Shown here one piece after another: positions 1 through 8,712 of a stretch of DNA of 64,000 bases. Below the pieces are notes generated by a model. That model was not told the DNA's origin and did not search any database. It worked only from the letters and a program-made list of their open reading frames with translations. Position numbers and translations under genes: made by a program. The stretch lies in contig OZ245325.1 of assembly GCA_965225705.1 (NCBI GenBank), positions 1,240,001 to 1,304,000 on the forward strand, read 5' to 3'. This DNA comes from G965225705 sp965225705. Its GTDB lineage: Bacteria; Pseudomonadota; Alphaproteobacteria; Caulobacterales; Maricaulaceae. Numbering within the stretch: the stretch's first letter is position 1; each line of letters starts with the position of its first letter.

Positions 1-199
1 CCCCCTCACCCACAGCATGTAACAAATGTAAAACATTCTTTCTTACTAACCATGGACATATAAAAGGTTTATGAGTCATAGAGAGGGCTCTTTTCACTCA
101 TTATTTATCAGAATATTTCTTAAAGCTTTTTCTGGTTTTTCTGGTGAAAAGGTTGAGGGTTTAAATTACCATGAGTCTACGGCCCAGCCTTTGGTCAAA
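1..199. other. Intergenic DNA at the window edge
   Basis: AT-rich DNA downstream of the SDR gene. I see no convincing gene, RNA or strong terminator here. The 95-codon plus-strand frame that starts at 71 runs through the SDR gene and has no protein-like features. Confidence 0.4.
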
Positions 200-922
200 T
201 TATGCTGGCTGGCCTGTTGCAGCAATAAGAATTTCCCGTATACAAACATTTTGTGGCTGTTGATAAGCAAACAGAACTGTGCGGGCAATATCATCAGCCT
301 TCAGGACGCCACCCATAGAGGTTTTCCAGGCTTCATAATCTGCTTTAATTTTATCTGATGTTGTATGACTTAAAAGCTCAGTTTCAACAGCTCCAGGACC
401 TATTGTGATAACACGCACATCACTGCCAGCCACTTCCTCCCGAACATTTTCACTGATAGCATGAACAGCAAATTTAGTACCACAATATGCCGCATGATTA
501 GGAAAAGTTTTGCGTCCTGCAATAGAAGAAATATTGATAATTGTCCCTTGCCTACGTTGTTTCATGGGGCCAAGGACAGTCTGCATACCATTAAGAAGTG
601 CTAAAACATTAACGTCATACATACGGCGCCATTCTTTCGGATCCTGGGTATCGATCTGTCCCAGTAACATCACACCGGCATTGTTAATAAGGCAATCTGC
701 CGGCCCATATTCTTTCTCAGCCTCTGTTATGGCTTTATTAAAGGAAGTTCTGTCTGTTACATCTGTTTTTATACAGAGGGTTTTAGGAAGATCAAGAGCC
801 TCAAGTCGCTCAAGACGTCGTGCAAGTAAAAGTAAAGGATGACCAGCTTCACTAAAACGACGTGCTATAGCTTCACCAATGCCAGAGCTTGCACCTGTAA
901 TCACAATAAGAGATTTAGACAT
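200..922 (-). CDS. SDR-family NAD(P)-dependent oxidoreductase
   Basis: A 240-residue classical short-chain dehydrogenase. The cofactor motif TGASSGIG lies near residue 10, the NNAG motif near residue 80, and the catalytic Ser with YCGTK (YxxxK) at about residues 135-155. Length is typical of the classical SDR family, which carries out NAD(P)H-dependent oxidation or reduction of alcohols and carbonyls in the cytoplasm. It resembles YdfG-like 3-hydroxy acid/serine dehydrogenases, but the substrate cannot be read from sequence. It stands alone: a terminator-like hairpin for the phasin gene lies upstream of its start, so it probably has its own promoter in the gap 923-1050. The family call is secure; the specific function is unknown. 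Confidence 0.9.
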   Translation of the reverse strand: MSKSLIVITGASSGIGEAIARRFSEAGHPLLLLARRLERLEALDLPKTLCIKTDVTDRTSFNKAITEAEKEYGPADCLINNAGVMLLGQIDTQDPKEWRRMYDVNVLALLNGMQTVLGPMKQRRQGTIINISSIAGRKTFPNHAAYCGTKFAVHAISENVREEVAGSDVRVITIGPGAVETELLSHTTSDKIKADYEAWKTSMGGVLKADDIARTVLFAYQQPQNVCIREILIAATGQPA

Positions 923-1055
923 AATTGATCCCCTTCAGGTTTATTATTTAACCTCATACGTTTATCTTAAAGGGCATATAACAGCAAGTTTTTTTATACC
1001 TGGTCCAGAAAGAGATCTACCCCCAGGGGGTCTTCAGGTTTTCATTAAATGATAA

Positions 1056-1088
1056 AAAGGGCGCCCTCCAAAGCGGAAAGCGCCCTTT
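1056..1088 (-). terminator. Rho-independent terminator of the phasin gene
   Basis: Perfect 9-bp stem (AAAGGGCGC / GCGCCCTTT) around a 15-nt loop. On the minus strand the stem is followed by TTTTTATC. It sits about 65 nt after the phasin stop codon, so it should end that transcript before the SDR gene. Confidence 0.8.
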
Positions 1089-1153
1089 CATATAAATATA
1101 TTTTCAAAAGTAAAAATTCGTTCCCACTTCAGAAATCCGGATATATTTAAGTC

Positions 1154-1636
1154 TTAGTTTTGAAAAGTCTCAAGGGACTGCTTCCAGTGCGCACTTAAAG
1201 GTTGAAGAGCGTCTTTATATGTTTTGGAGACAGCCTCAGCACTTTCATTCACCTGTTTGAGATAACGATCCATGCTTTGACGTGCGAAATCTGCCTGCAA
1301 CTCCATAGCTTCTTTTGGATCTTTAGCAGAAACTATCGACTGAAAAGCACCTAAGGCTTTTTCAAAACTTTCCTTAGCGTAAGAAAAATTGCTGGAACTC
1401 AGGCTTTCTATACCCTTTCCAGCTACAGTTGCACTTGCTGTCATAGCATCAAGGCCAGTTTTATTAAATGCTTTTGCTTTACCAAAGGCTTCTGAAGCAC
1501 GCTCAAAACCTTCTTTTGTTTTTTCCCAGTTTTCTTTCATCATTGTCTCACCTTCCATAAGATTTTCTTTTAAAGTTTCATTTGCTTTTTTGCTGGCTGC
1601 AGACAGTTCTTTTCCTGCTTTTGATTGTGTTGCCAT
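1154..1636 (-). CDS. Phasin-family granule-associated protein
   Basis: About 160 residues, rich in Lys, Glu, Ala and Ser, with no membrane segment, and almost wholly predicted amphipathic helix. The pattern (KAFNKTGLDAMTASATVAGKG, then long Ala/Glu helices with FARQSMDRY) matches the Phasin_2 family. These proteins coat polyhydroxyalkanoate granules and in some bacteria act as stress or chaperone-like proteins. I chose the ATG at 1636 (MATQSKAG) because AAAGGA lies about 8 nt upstream; an earlier in-frame start at 1684 would add 16 residues with a poorer ribosome site. No PHA synthase or depolymerase is in the window, so the granule role rests on family alone. A strong terminator follows. Confidence 0.82.
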   Translation of the reverse strand: MATQSKAGKELSAASKKANETLKENLMEGETMMKENWEKTKEGFERASEAFGKAKAFNKTGLDAMTASATVAGKGIESLSSSNFSYAKESFEKALGAFQSIVSAKDPKEAMELQADFARQSMDRYLKQVNESAEAVSKTYKDALQPLSAHWKQSLETFQN

Positions 1637-1851
1637 TTGCTTTTCCTTTCCTGTTATGTCCCCGCTTTTCATAAGAAACATCATGAGGGGAAAATAATTT
1701 TATTAACTCTGTCACAGATATAAACTTTATTGTGCGGTGCGTCAACAATTTTTTTTGCAAGGCATAATTCTGAAAACGTATAATCTAATTTAGAGAAAAT
1801 AAATAATTTATTTTGTGTTTATAGTTATGATAGTATATTATTCTTATAAAA

Positions 1852-3435
1852 ATGGCCCTTATGATAGAAAGACTTTTTACGAGCATGCTAAAATACCCCC
1901 TTTTTCTGACACTTTTTGCTGTGGCATTTATCTCCTCCCCTTCTTCTTATGCTAAAGCTCAGGGGGGTAAGAAGAAACGCTATGCCTCCATTGTATTTGA
2001 TTATAAAACCCAAAAAATTCTGTATGCACGTTATGCAAAAAGTCCAAGATATCCGGCATCTCTAACCAAGATGATGACCCTTTATCTTATCTTTGATAAA
2101 TTAGAAGCTAAAAAAATAACCCTTAAAAGCCGCTGGCGTGTCTCTCAGAAAGCTGCGCAACAACCCCCCTCAAAACTGGGCTTAAAAAAGGGCGAAACTT
2201 TAACTGTTGAAAACGCTATTTATGCTTTAGTGACCAAAAGTGCCAATGATGTTGCTATGGTTGTTGCTGAAAATATTGCTAAAAGCGAACAGGCTTTTGC
2301 ACATATGATGACTAAGAAGGCAAGCTCTTTAGGCATGCTCCACACTGTTTTTAAAAACCCCTCAGGTTTATACCACCCACAACAGGTTACAACGGCTCAG
2401 GACATGCTGGTGCTGGCCCGTTCTCTTCTGGAAAATCACCCCTCATACTACAAATATTTTTCAACAAAAAACTTCTCTTACAAAGGCAAAAAATATCGCA
2501 ACCACAATAACCTTTTAAAAAGCTTTCAGGGCCTTGATGGCCTTAAAACGGGATATATTAATGCCTCCGGATTTAATCTTGCTGCTTCTGCTGTACGTAA
2601 TGGAAATCGGATTATTGCAGTTGTTATGGGCGGGGTTAAAGCAAAAGCACGCGATAATCATATGAGAGAGCTTTTGGAAAGGGGTTTTTCTTCTATAAAA
2701 CAAGAAAAAGGATCAAACCTTTATGCCCTCAATGTAATTCCGCCTTCTCCAAAAAGAAAGCCGGCTCTTAACCGGGGCACTACTCTCTATCAGAAGGCCT
2801 CTTATGAACAGAGTGAAAATACCCCTCCCCAACATCTTTCTCTGCAAACGTCTTATCCTTCAACTCAAAGGCCTGTAAAGGCTATCCCAAAATCATATTT
2901 GTATAGCCGGCCTGAAAACAGGCAGAGATACATGGTATATGAAGAGCAAAAGAAAACGACAGGGCTTGCCCTGCTCTCTTCTCAAACGGATCTGTCTCAA
3001 CATGCTTCCAAAGAAAGACACATCAAAAAACCAGCTTCAACAGGGCCTGATCAAAAACATTTGATGGAGAATCTAAAGACATCAGAGAAATTTTCTCAGC
3101 TTCTTAATCATCTTGAAGAAAACTTATCTTCTCCCCCACATCCCCGGACCTCACAAACTTACGTCAAAGCGGATCAAATAAAAACAGTCTTCTGGTCTGT
3201 ACAGGTTGGTGCTTTTAAGAAGAAGGAAAAAGCTCAGGATCACCTTATAAAAATTGAGCAGGAATCCCTCCCCATGCTAAAAACAGCCCATGCTGTTGTA
3301 CAAACCTTCGAAAATAAGGGAGACCTTTATTATCGTGCACGTTTTACAGGCCTTGATAAAGCTCAGGCAAAGAAAGCATGCTCCTTTCTTACAGAAAAAA
3401 AACTGAACTGTGTTGCCCTTGCACCAGCGCTTTAA
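1852..3435 (+). CDS. D-alanyl-D-alanine carboxypeptidase with C-terminal SPOR domain
   Basis: A 527-residue periplasmic penicillin-binding protein of the S11 (DacA/DacC-like) family. It trims the terminal D-Ala from peptidoglycan pentapeptides. It has an N-terminal signal segment (about residues 12-35) and all three active-site motifs: SLTK with Ser70/Lys73, SAN at 130-132 and KTG at 232-234. A Pro/Ser/Lys-rich linker (about 300-445) leads to a SPOR domain (about 448-525, beginning FWSVQVGAF), which binds denuded glycan at division sites. Catalytic domain plus SPOR is common in alphaproteobacteria. An alternative ATG at 1861 would remove three residues. It converges on the Cu/Zn superoxide dismutase gene. 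It probably acts in cell-wall remodelling near the septum. Confidence 0.93.
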   Translation: MALMIERLFTSMLKYPLFLTLFAVAFISSPSSYAKAQGGKKKRYASIVFDYKTQKILYARYAKSPRYPASLTKMMTLYLIFDKLEAKKITLKSRWRVSQKAAQQPPSKLGLKKGETLTVENAIYALVTKSANDVAMVVAENIAKSEQAFAHMMTKKASSLGMLHTVFKNPSGLYHPQQVTTAQDMLVLARSLLENHPSYYKYFSTKNFSYKGKKYRNHNNLLKSFQGLDGLKTGYINASGFNLAASAVRNGNRIIAVVMGGVKAKARDNHMRELLERGFSSIKQEKGSNLYALNVIPPSPKRKPALNRGTTLYQKASYEQSENTPPQHLSLQTSYPSTQRPVKAIPKSYLYSRPENRQRYMVYEEQKKTTGLALLSSQTDLSQHASKERHIKKPASTGPDQKHLMENLKTSEKFSQLLNHLEENLSSPPHPRTSQTYVKADQIKTVFWSVQVGAFKKKEKAQDHLIKIEQESLPMLKTAHAVVQTFENKGDLYYRARFTGLDKAQAKKACSFLTEKKLNCVALAPAL

Positions 3436-3482
3436 TACTCCTGTCCCTCAAAAGAACCAAATAAGGTTAAGATTGAACACTC

Positions 3483-4043
3483 TTATTTTTTAGCAGGGCT
3501 TTTTTGAAGCTTCAAAACGCCACAAAACATGCGTTTACCTGAGCCTCCAACAGGCTGGGTAAAATTATCATCTTCATGTTCATGGATAATAACAGCCGAC
3601 CCGTTGTTATCTAAAAGGGCAGGCATGCCCCCTTTTCCTTTTAAAGAAACACGTGTATCCAGAAACTCAGCTTCAAGAACACCACTCTCAGAAACGTATA
3701 GATTAGGCATATCACCCGCATGAGGACCTTTGGGATTTTTAAGTCCATGCTGTTTCTTTTCAGGATTAAAATGGCCCCCTGCTTTTTCAAAAGAAGGGTC
3801 AGAACAGTCTCCAACAGAATGAAAATGCACACCGTGCCAGCCAGGTAGCAAACCTCTGGCTGAGAAGCGCAGAAGCAAACCTGTTGGTACTTCTTTGAGT
3901 ATAAGATGGCCAACAGGCTTTTGGTCACTGTTAACAAGGATAGCTTTTGCTTCTGTAACAGGCAGAACTTCTTTAGGAGGCTCTTCTGCCGTTACCATAA
4001 CAAAAACAGGGTAAAAAGGTGCAGTTATAATCAAAAAACTCAT
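3483..4043 (-). CDS. sodC: Cu/Zn superoxide dismutase
   Basis: A 186-residue SodC that converts superoxide to peroxide and oxygen in the periplasm. Family motifs are intact: GVHFHSVGDC (Cu ligands and first disulfide Cys), GGHFNP, HAGDMPN (Zn site), IIHEHEDD, and GSGKRMFCGV with the active-site Arg and second Cys. The start is supported by GAGAGG 6 nt upstream. The N-terminus is hydrophobic but has no Lys or Arg before the hydrophobic stretch, which is unusual for a Sec signal, and it runs straight into an AEEPP segment that could be the cleavage site. It is divergent from gyrA, with about 358 nt between the chosen starts. Confidence 0.93.
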   Translation of the reverse strand: MSFLIITAPFYPVFVMVTAEEPPKEVLPVTEAKAILVNSDQKPVGHLILKEVPTGLLLRFSARGLLPGWHGVHFHSVGDCSDPSFEKAGGHFNPEKKQHGLKNPKGPHAGDMPNLYVSESGVLEAEFLDTRVSLKGKGGMPALLDNNGSAVIIHEHEDDNFTQPVGGSGKRMFCGVLKLQKSPAKK

Positions 4044-4401
4044 CGAAAACCTCTCAAGTATAAATAATTATAAATTAATTTTTGATCAGAAAAATCAAAT
4101 AAAAAGATCTTTGTAAGAGGTCTAAACCATAAAGCAGCATTATGTATACACCATTTTCTGCATTATGCTCTAAAATAATGCTTTTCCTTTAGGTGTTACA
4201 TCTTAGTATATACAAAAACTGTTTTAATTTCTCTTATCATTCTTAAATAAGATCTATCCAAAAAATAAGACAAATTGGTATTTGCTGTTAAGCTCAAGCC
4301 CTGCTAAAAAAGATTTATGGGGAGATATATGATTCTTCTCCGTATTTTTAACTGAAAGCCTAATTTTCTTTAAAATAGTAAGAGTTTTTGTGAAGGATAG
4401 C
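4044..4401. other. Divergent intergenic region sodC / gyrA
   Basis: AT-rich region that must hold the sodC (minus) and gyrA (plus) promoters. It contains three copies of GCATTAT: direct at 4137-4143 and 4160-4166, inverted at 4175-4181. I see no small gene. A FNR-like pair at 4082-4098 has the wrong spacing. Confidence 0.45.
4160..4181. promoter_or_regulatory. Inverted repeat GCATTAT in the gyrA leader
   Basis: Arms GCATTAT (4160-4166) and ATAATGC (4175-4181) flank an 8-nt loop, followed by TTTTCC. A third copy lies at 4137-4143. It could be an operator or a weak attenuator hairpin. There is no known motif match; the call rests on symmetry alone. Confidence 0.35.
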
Positions 4402-7158
4402 ATGTCTGAAGACTCCTCTGAAAAAGATGATGACCACGCAACACACCTCAAAGAGGGTATAGCCCCCATTACTATTGAGGAGGAGATGCGTAGCTCTTAC
4501 CTTGATTACGCGATGAGCGTTATCGTAGCGCGCGCTATACCTGATGCACGTGATGGTCTGAAACCTGTTCACAGACGCATTCTCTATTCCATGCATGAAA
4601 ACGGCTATACCCATGGAAAACCTTATCGCAAGTCTGCTCGTGTTGTTGGAGATGTGATTGGTAAGTATCATCCTCATGGTGATCAGGCTGTTTATGACTC
4701 TCTTGTTCGCATGGCGCAGGATTTTTCTATGCGTTTGCCTTTGGTTGATGGACAGGGCAATTTTGGGTCTATTGATGGTGATCCTCCTGCAGCTATGCGC
4801 TATACAGAAGTGCGCATGGAATCTGTGACAGAGACTCTGGTTTCTGACCTTGACAAAGACACCGTAGATTTTCAGCCCAATTACGACAGTTCCGAACATG
4901 AACCTGTGGTGATGCCCTCACGTCTTCCTAACCTTCTTATCAATGGTTCAAATGGTATTGCTGTTGGCATGGCGACGAATATTCCGCCGCATAACCCGGG
5001 AGAGATGGTTGATGCCTGTCTTGCTCTTCTTGATGATCCTTCGCTCAGTGATGAAGCCCTTTTAGAGATTGTCCCGGGACCAGATTTCCCAACAGGGGCA
5101 GACATTGTAGGGCGCAGCGGTGCACGCTCTGCCCTTTTAACGGGGCGTGGTTCCGTTATCATGCGTGCTAAAACGGTAATAGAAGAAACAGACAAAGGAC
5201 GTTCTGTGATTGTTGTGACAGAAATTCCTTATCAGGTAAACAAAGCTGCCATGATTGAGAAAATCGCAGTGCTTGTTCGTGAGAAACGTATTGAGGGGAT
5301 AACGGACCTGCGTGATGAATCAGACAGGGAAGGCATGCGCATTGTTATGACATTAAAGCGCGATGCGGACCCTGCTGTTGTTCTTAATCAACTTTACCGT
5401 CACTCACAGCTTCAATCTTCTTTTGGCGTCAATATGCTGGCTCTGAACAATGGCCGTCCTGAAATGCTGACCTTACGGCGCTTTATTGATATTTTTCTTG
5501 ATTTTCGTGAATATGTGGTGGCCCGCCGCGCGAAATATCTTTTACGTAAAGCCCGTACCCGTGCCCATGTTTTGGTAGGTCTTGCGTGTGCTGTGGCTAA
5601 TATTGATGACGTTATTCGTCTTATTCGCCAGACTTCTGATCCGGCCTCAGCAAGGGCTGCCCTGTTAGAGCGTCTGTGGCCCGCGGGTGATCTCGGTCCC
5701 CTGATTGCTCTCGTAGCAGACCCACGTTCACGTGTTTCTTCAGAGGGAACCCTGCGTTTGACAGAAGATCAGGCACGCGCCATTCTGGATTTACGTCTTC
5801 ACAGGCTAACAGCACTTGGACGTTCTGAAATTGATGAGGAAGCTCAAAAACTGGCCCAAAATATTCGTGATCTTTTAGACCTTTTAAGTTCACGTGAGAA
5901 AATACAGGCTGTTGTCCGTGAGGAATTACAAGACATTCGTGATAATTTTTCAAGCCCCCGACGTACTCATTTCATTGAAGGGGAAGGTGATGTTGATGAT
6001 GAAGATTTAATTACCCGGGAAGATATGGTTATCACAGTAACCCATGGTGGTTATGTGAAGCGCACACCCCTGACAGATTATCGTACACAGCGTCGTGGGG
6101 GAAAAGGGCGCTCTGGGATGAACACAAAGGAAGAAGATTTTGTTAATACTTTCTTTGTTGCTTCGACACATGCTCCTGTTTTGTTTTTTACCTCAAAAGG
6201 TCAGGTTTATAAACTTAAAGTCTGGAAATTGCCCTTAGGGGGTCCCCATGCACGGGGTAAGGCTTTTATCAACCTCCTGCCCTTAAGTCAGGGAGAACGT
6301 GTTACAACAGTGATGCCCCTTCCGGAAGATGAAGAAAGCTGGAAGAATCTGGATATTATGTTTGCGACACATTCCGGACGTGTAAGACGTAACAGGCTTT
6401 CAGATTTCACCAATGTTCACCGTGGTGGTAAGATTGCCATGAAACCAGAGGAAGGTGATGGTATCGTTGATGTGAGCCTTTGTACTGAAGATGATGATAT
6501 TCATCTTACAACGACCAAAGGGCGTGCCATTCGTTTTTCTGTCAAAGATGTCAGGGTTTTTGTGGGACGAACATCTTCAGGGATTAGGGGTATTAAACTG
6601 GCTGAGGGCGATGAGGTTATTTCTATGGAAGTTCTCCGCCATGTTGACGTCACCCCGGAAGAAACAAAAGCTTATTTGCGGCATGCTGCGGCCATGCGAC
6701 GTGCCATAGGGGAAGCCGGAGAGGATGAGACGTCTCTGTCTGAAGAGGCCGGACTGGATCCTGTTTTATCTCCTGAGCGTCTGGCTGAACTTGGGGCTTT
6801 GGAGCAGGTTATTCTTTCTCTGACTGACACTGGCTTTGGAAAGCGCTCTCTCTCTTATGAATATCGCTGTATGAATCGTGGTGGCCAGGGGGTCACAGCA
6901 CATGATTTGGGACGAACAGGTGGGCGCCTTGCAGCCTCTTTCAGGGTTGAAGAAAGTGATGAAATCATGCTTGTGACAGATGGTGGGCAGCTTATCCGTT
7001 GCCCCATCTCCGGGGTTCGTGTTGCTGCACGTAATACGAAAGGGGTACGTATTATTCGTCTTAAAGAGGGTGAAAAAGTGATGTCTGTGGACAGAATTAT
7101 TGACACCTCTCATTCAGAAACTGAATCAGACCCGGATGCATCCACTGAAGACGTTTAA
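4402..7158 (+). CDS. gyrA: DNA gyrase subunit A
   Basis: About 918 residues. GyrA is the breakage-reunion subunit of gyrase, which supercoils DNA with GyrB (not in the window). The catalytic Tyr is in AMRYTEVRM (Tyr134). The GyrA-box QRRGGKG at about 563-569 separates it from ParC. The C-terminal pinwheel carries an extra segment (about residues 750-800) typical of alphaproteobacterial GyrA. The ATG at 4402 is preferred over the GTG at 4390 because GAAGGA lies just upstream of it. In the quinolone region the sequence is GDQAVYD: the residue matching E. coli Ser83 is Gln (residue 95) while the Asp87 equivalent (residue 99) is kept. Confidence 0.97.
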   Translation: MSEDSSEKDDDHATHLKEGIAPITIEEEMRSSYLDYAMSVIVARAIPDARDGLKPVHRRILYSMHENGYTHGKPYRKSARVVGDVIGKYHPHGDQAVYDSLVRMAQDFSMRLPLVDGQGNFGSIDGDPPAAMRYTEVRMESVTETLVSDLDKDTVDFQPNYDSSEHEPVVMPSRLPNLLINGSNGIAVGMATNIPPHNPGEMVDACLALLDDPSLSDEALLEIVPGPDFPTGADIVGRSGARSALLTGRGSVIMRAKTVIEETDKGRSVIVVTEIPYQVNKAAMIEKIAVLVREKRIEGITDLRDESDREGMRIVMTLKRDADPAVVLNQLYRHSQLQSSFGVNMLALNNGRPEMLTLRRFIDIFLDFREYVVARRAKYLLRKARTRAHVLVGLACAVANIDDVIRLIRQTSDPASARAALLERLWPAGDLGPLIALVADPRSRVSSEGTLRLTEDQARAILDLRLHRLTALGRSEIDEEAQKLAQNIRDLLDLLSSREKIQAVVREELQDIRDNFSSPRRTHFIEGEGDVDDEDLITREDMVITVTHGGYVKRTPLTDYRTQRRGGKGRSGMNTKEEDFVNTFFVASTHAPVLFFTSKGQVYKLKVWKLPLGGPHARGKAFINLLPLSQGERVTTVMPLPEDEESWKNLDIMFATHSGRVRRNRLSDFTNVHRGGKIAMKPEEGDGIVDVSLCTEDDDIHLTTTKGRAIRFSVKDVRVFVGRTSSGIRGIKLAEGDEVISMEVLRHVDVTPEETKAYLRHAAAMRRAIGEAGEDETSLSEEAGLDPVLSPERLAELGALEQVILSLTDTGFGKRSLSYEYRCMNRGGQGVTAHDLGRTGGRLAASFRVEESDEIMLVTDGGQLIRCPISGVRVAARNTKGVRIIRLKEGEKVMSVDRIIDTSHSETESDPDASTEDV

Positions 7159-7264
7159 GAACACCCAACCCTTCTCTTTTTGGAGAAAAGAATTCAAAAA
7201 ATTCTAAAAAATAAGAAAGTGACTTTTTAACTTACATCATATCAAAGAAAAAGGTCAGCAGAGT

Positions 7265-7759
7265 ATGCCCCATATTGCGCTTTATCCCGGCACCTTTGAT
7301 CCTCTTACCAAAGGCCATTTAGATATTCTTCTGCGTGCTGAGAAATTATGTGATCAGCTTATTGTTGGTGTGGCCTCAAATGAGAGAAAGTCACCTCTTT
7401 TTTCTCTTGAAGAAAGAATTTCCATGCTCGAGGAGGCTGTCCGGAACATTCAAACCGTGAGGGCTGAAATTCATGTGCTACCTTTCCAGGATTTACTTAT
7501 TAATTTTGCTCAAAGCATAGGGGCAACCACCATTATGAGAGGATTGCGGGCTGTCTCAGATTTTGAATATGAATTTCAGATTCTTGGTATGAACCGTAAG
7601 ATGAATCCTGATATAGAGACCGTATTTCTTATGGCTGATCCGGATCATCAGGCTATTGCCTCAAAGCTTGTCAAAGAAATTGCTGCTTTTGGTGGCGATG
7701 TCACCCCTTTTGTCACGGATCATGTTGCACAGAAATTAAAGGAGATATTTGTAAAATGA
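7265..7759 (+). CDS. coaD: Phosphopantetheine adenylyltransferase
   Basis: A 164-residue PPAT that transfers AMP to 4'-phosphopantetheine in the penultimate step of CoA synthesis. The nucleotidyltransferase motif (YPGTFDPLTKGH, T/HxGH type) is at residues 7-18, and the C-terminal signature SKLVKEIAAFGGDV is near 135-148. Length is typical. AAGG lies a few nt before the start. It follows gyrA by about 106 nt and overlaps the next gene by 4 nt (ATGA), so it is translationally coupled to the cyclophilin. Confidence 0.96.
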   Translation: MPHIALYPGTFDPLTKGHLDILLRAEKLCDQLIVGVASNERKSPLFSLEERISMLEEAVRNIQTVRAEIHVLPFQDLLINFAQSIGATTIMRGLRAVSDFEYEFQILGMNRKMNPDIETVFLMADPDHQAIASKLVKEIAAFGGDVTPFVTDHVAQKLKEIFVK

Positions 7760-8631
7760 AGCTTATGACAGGACTTATTCTCGCAGCGACCATGATGGTG
7801 GGATCTGCTCATGCAGCCTCCAAAGACAAGGGGGCCTGGCGCGCTCCGGATCCTGAGAATACACTTTATATTGATACAGAATATGGCCTCATTATTGTAG
7901 AAATGGCCCCGGACTTTGCCCCACAACATGTTGAGCGTATGAAAAGCCTCGCCAAAGAACGTTTTTACGATTTTCTGACCTTTCATCGTGTCATTGATGG
8001 TTTTATGGCACAGGGCGGAGACCCAAAAGGAGATGGAACAGGACAATCAGACAAGCCCAATCTTCCAGGAGAGTTTATATTACGCCGTCTCCCTTCTCAG
8101 GATTTTGAGGTCATTGGTCAGGAACCTGTGAACCCCCGCAAGCCCTCTTTAGGAAAAGCCAGTGTCGGTTTTTATAAAGGGTTTAGAATAGCAAGTCAGC
8201 CTGATGCACAAAGCTCTCTTTCTAAAGATGGTAAAGTTGATAGCTGGCTTTTGCATTGTCCTGGCACAGCTTCTATGGCACGATCTGCAAGCCCGGACAG
8301 TGCCAATGCGCAGTTTTTTCTTATGCGTGGTGAAGGACCATGGCTGAACCAGCAATATACAGCCTGGGGACAGGTGATATGGGGGCAGGAGCATGTTAAG
8401 GCTCTCAAAACCGGGACCATAGGACAGGATGAAAATTTTAAACCTGATATTATCAAATCTGTACGCTTAGCCTCAGAACTTCCGGAAAAAGACAGACTGG
8501 CTTTAGAAATTATGCGAACAGATAGTGAAGCTTTTAAAGCTCATCTTGAAAAAAGCCGTGAGGAAAACGGGGGACAACTTCCTGATATTTGTAAGATTGA
8601 AGTTCCTGTACGCCTGGCAGATGGGGGGTGA
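7756..8631 (+). CDS. Periplasmic cyclophilin-type peptidyl-prolyl cis-trans isomerase
   Basis: 291 residues with a clear signal peptide (MKLMTGLILAATMMVGSAHA), so it is exported. The cyclophilin fold is shown by the FYDFLTFHRVIDGFMAQGGD segment, the GTASMARS segment and NAQFFLM. It catalyses proline isomerisation during periplasmic protein folding. An insert between the FHRV and MARS regions makes it longer than the usual 190-residue PpiA, and such larger forms are seen in alphaproteobacteria. Its start overlaps the coaD stop (ATGA). It converges on the J-domain gene. Confidence 0.92.
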   Translation: MKLMTGLILAATMMVGSAHAASKDKGAWRAPDPENTLYIDTEYGLIIVEMAPDFAPQHVERMKSLAKERFYDFLTFHRVIDGFMAQGGDPKGDGTGQSDKPNLPGEFILRRLPSQDFEVIGQEPVNPRKPSLGKASVGFYKGFRIASQPDAQSSLSKDGKVDSWLLHCPGTASMARSASPDSANAQFFLMRGEGPWLNQQYTAWGQVIWGQEHVKALKTGTIGQDENFKPDIIKSVRLASELPEKDRLALEIMRTDSEAFKAHLEKSREENGGQLPDICKIEVPVRLADGG

Positions 8632-8642
8632 AGCCTGATTTA

Positions 8643-8659
8643 GAGGGGGACCTCCCCTC
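8643..8659. terminator. GC hairpin between convergent genes
   Basis: Perfect stem GAGGGG / CCCCTC with a 5-nt loop, 12 nt after the cyclophilin stop. It lacks a clean T-run on either strand, so it is a weak terminator candidate at best. Confidence 0.35.
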
Positions 8660-8712
8660 ACCTCTTTGCCTTCCCTCATAAAAAATATTAGAAAACTGGG
8701 GCTTTCTCTCCC

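Noticed and set aside
4082..4098. FNR/FixK site TTGAT...ATCAA before gyrA
   Set aside because: The spacer is seven bases, not four.
4360..4899. 179-codon minus-strand frame opposite gyrA
   Set aside because: It lies opposite the highly conserved start of gyrA and has no protein-like features.
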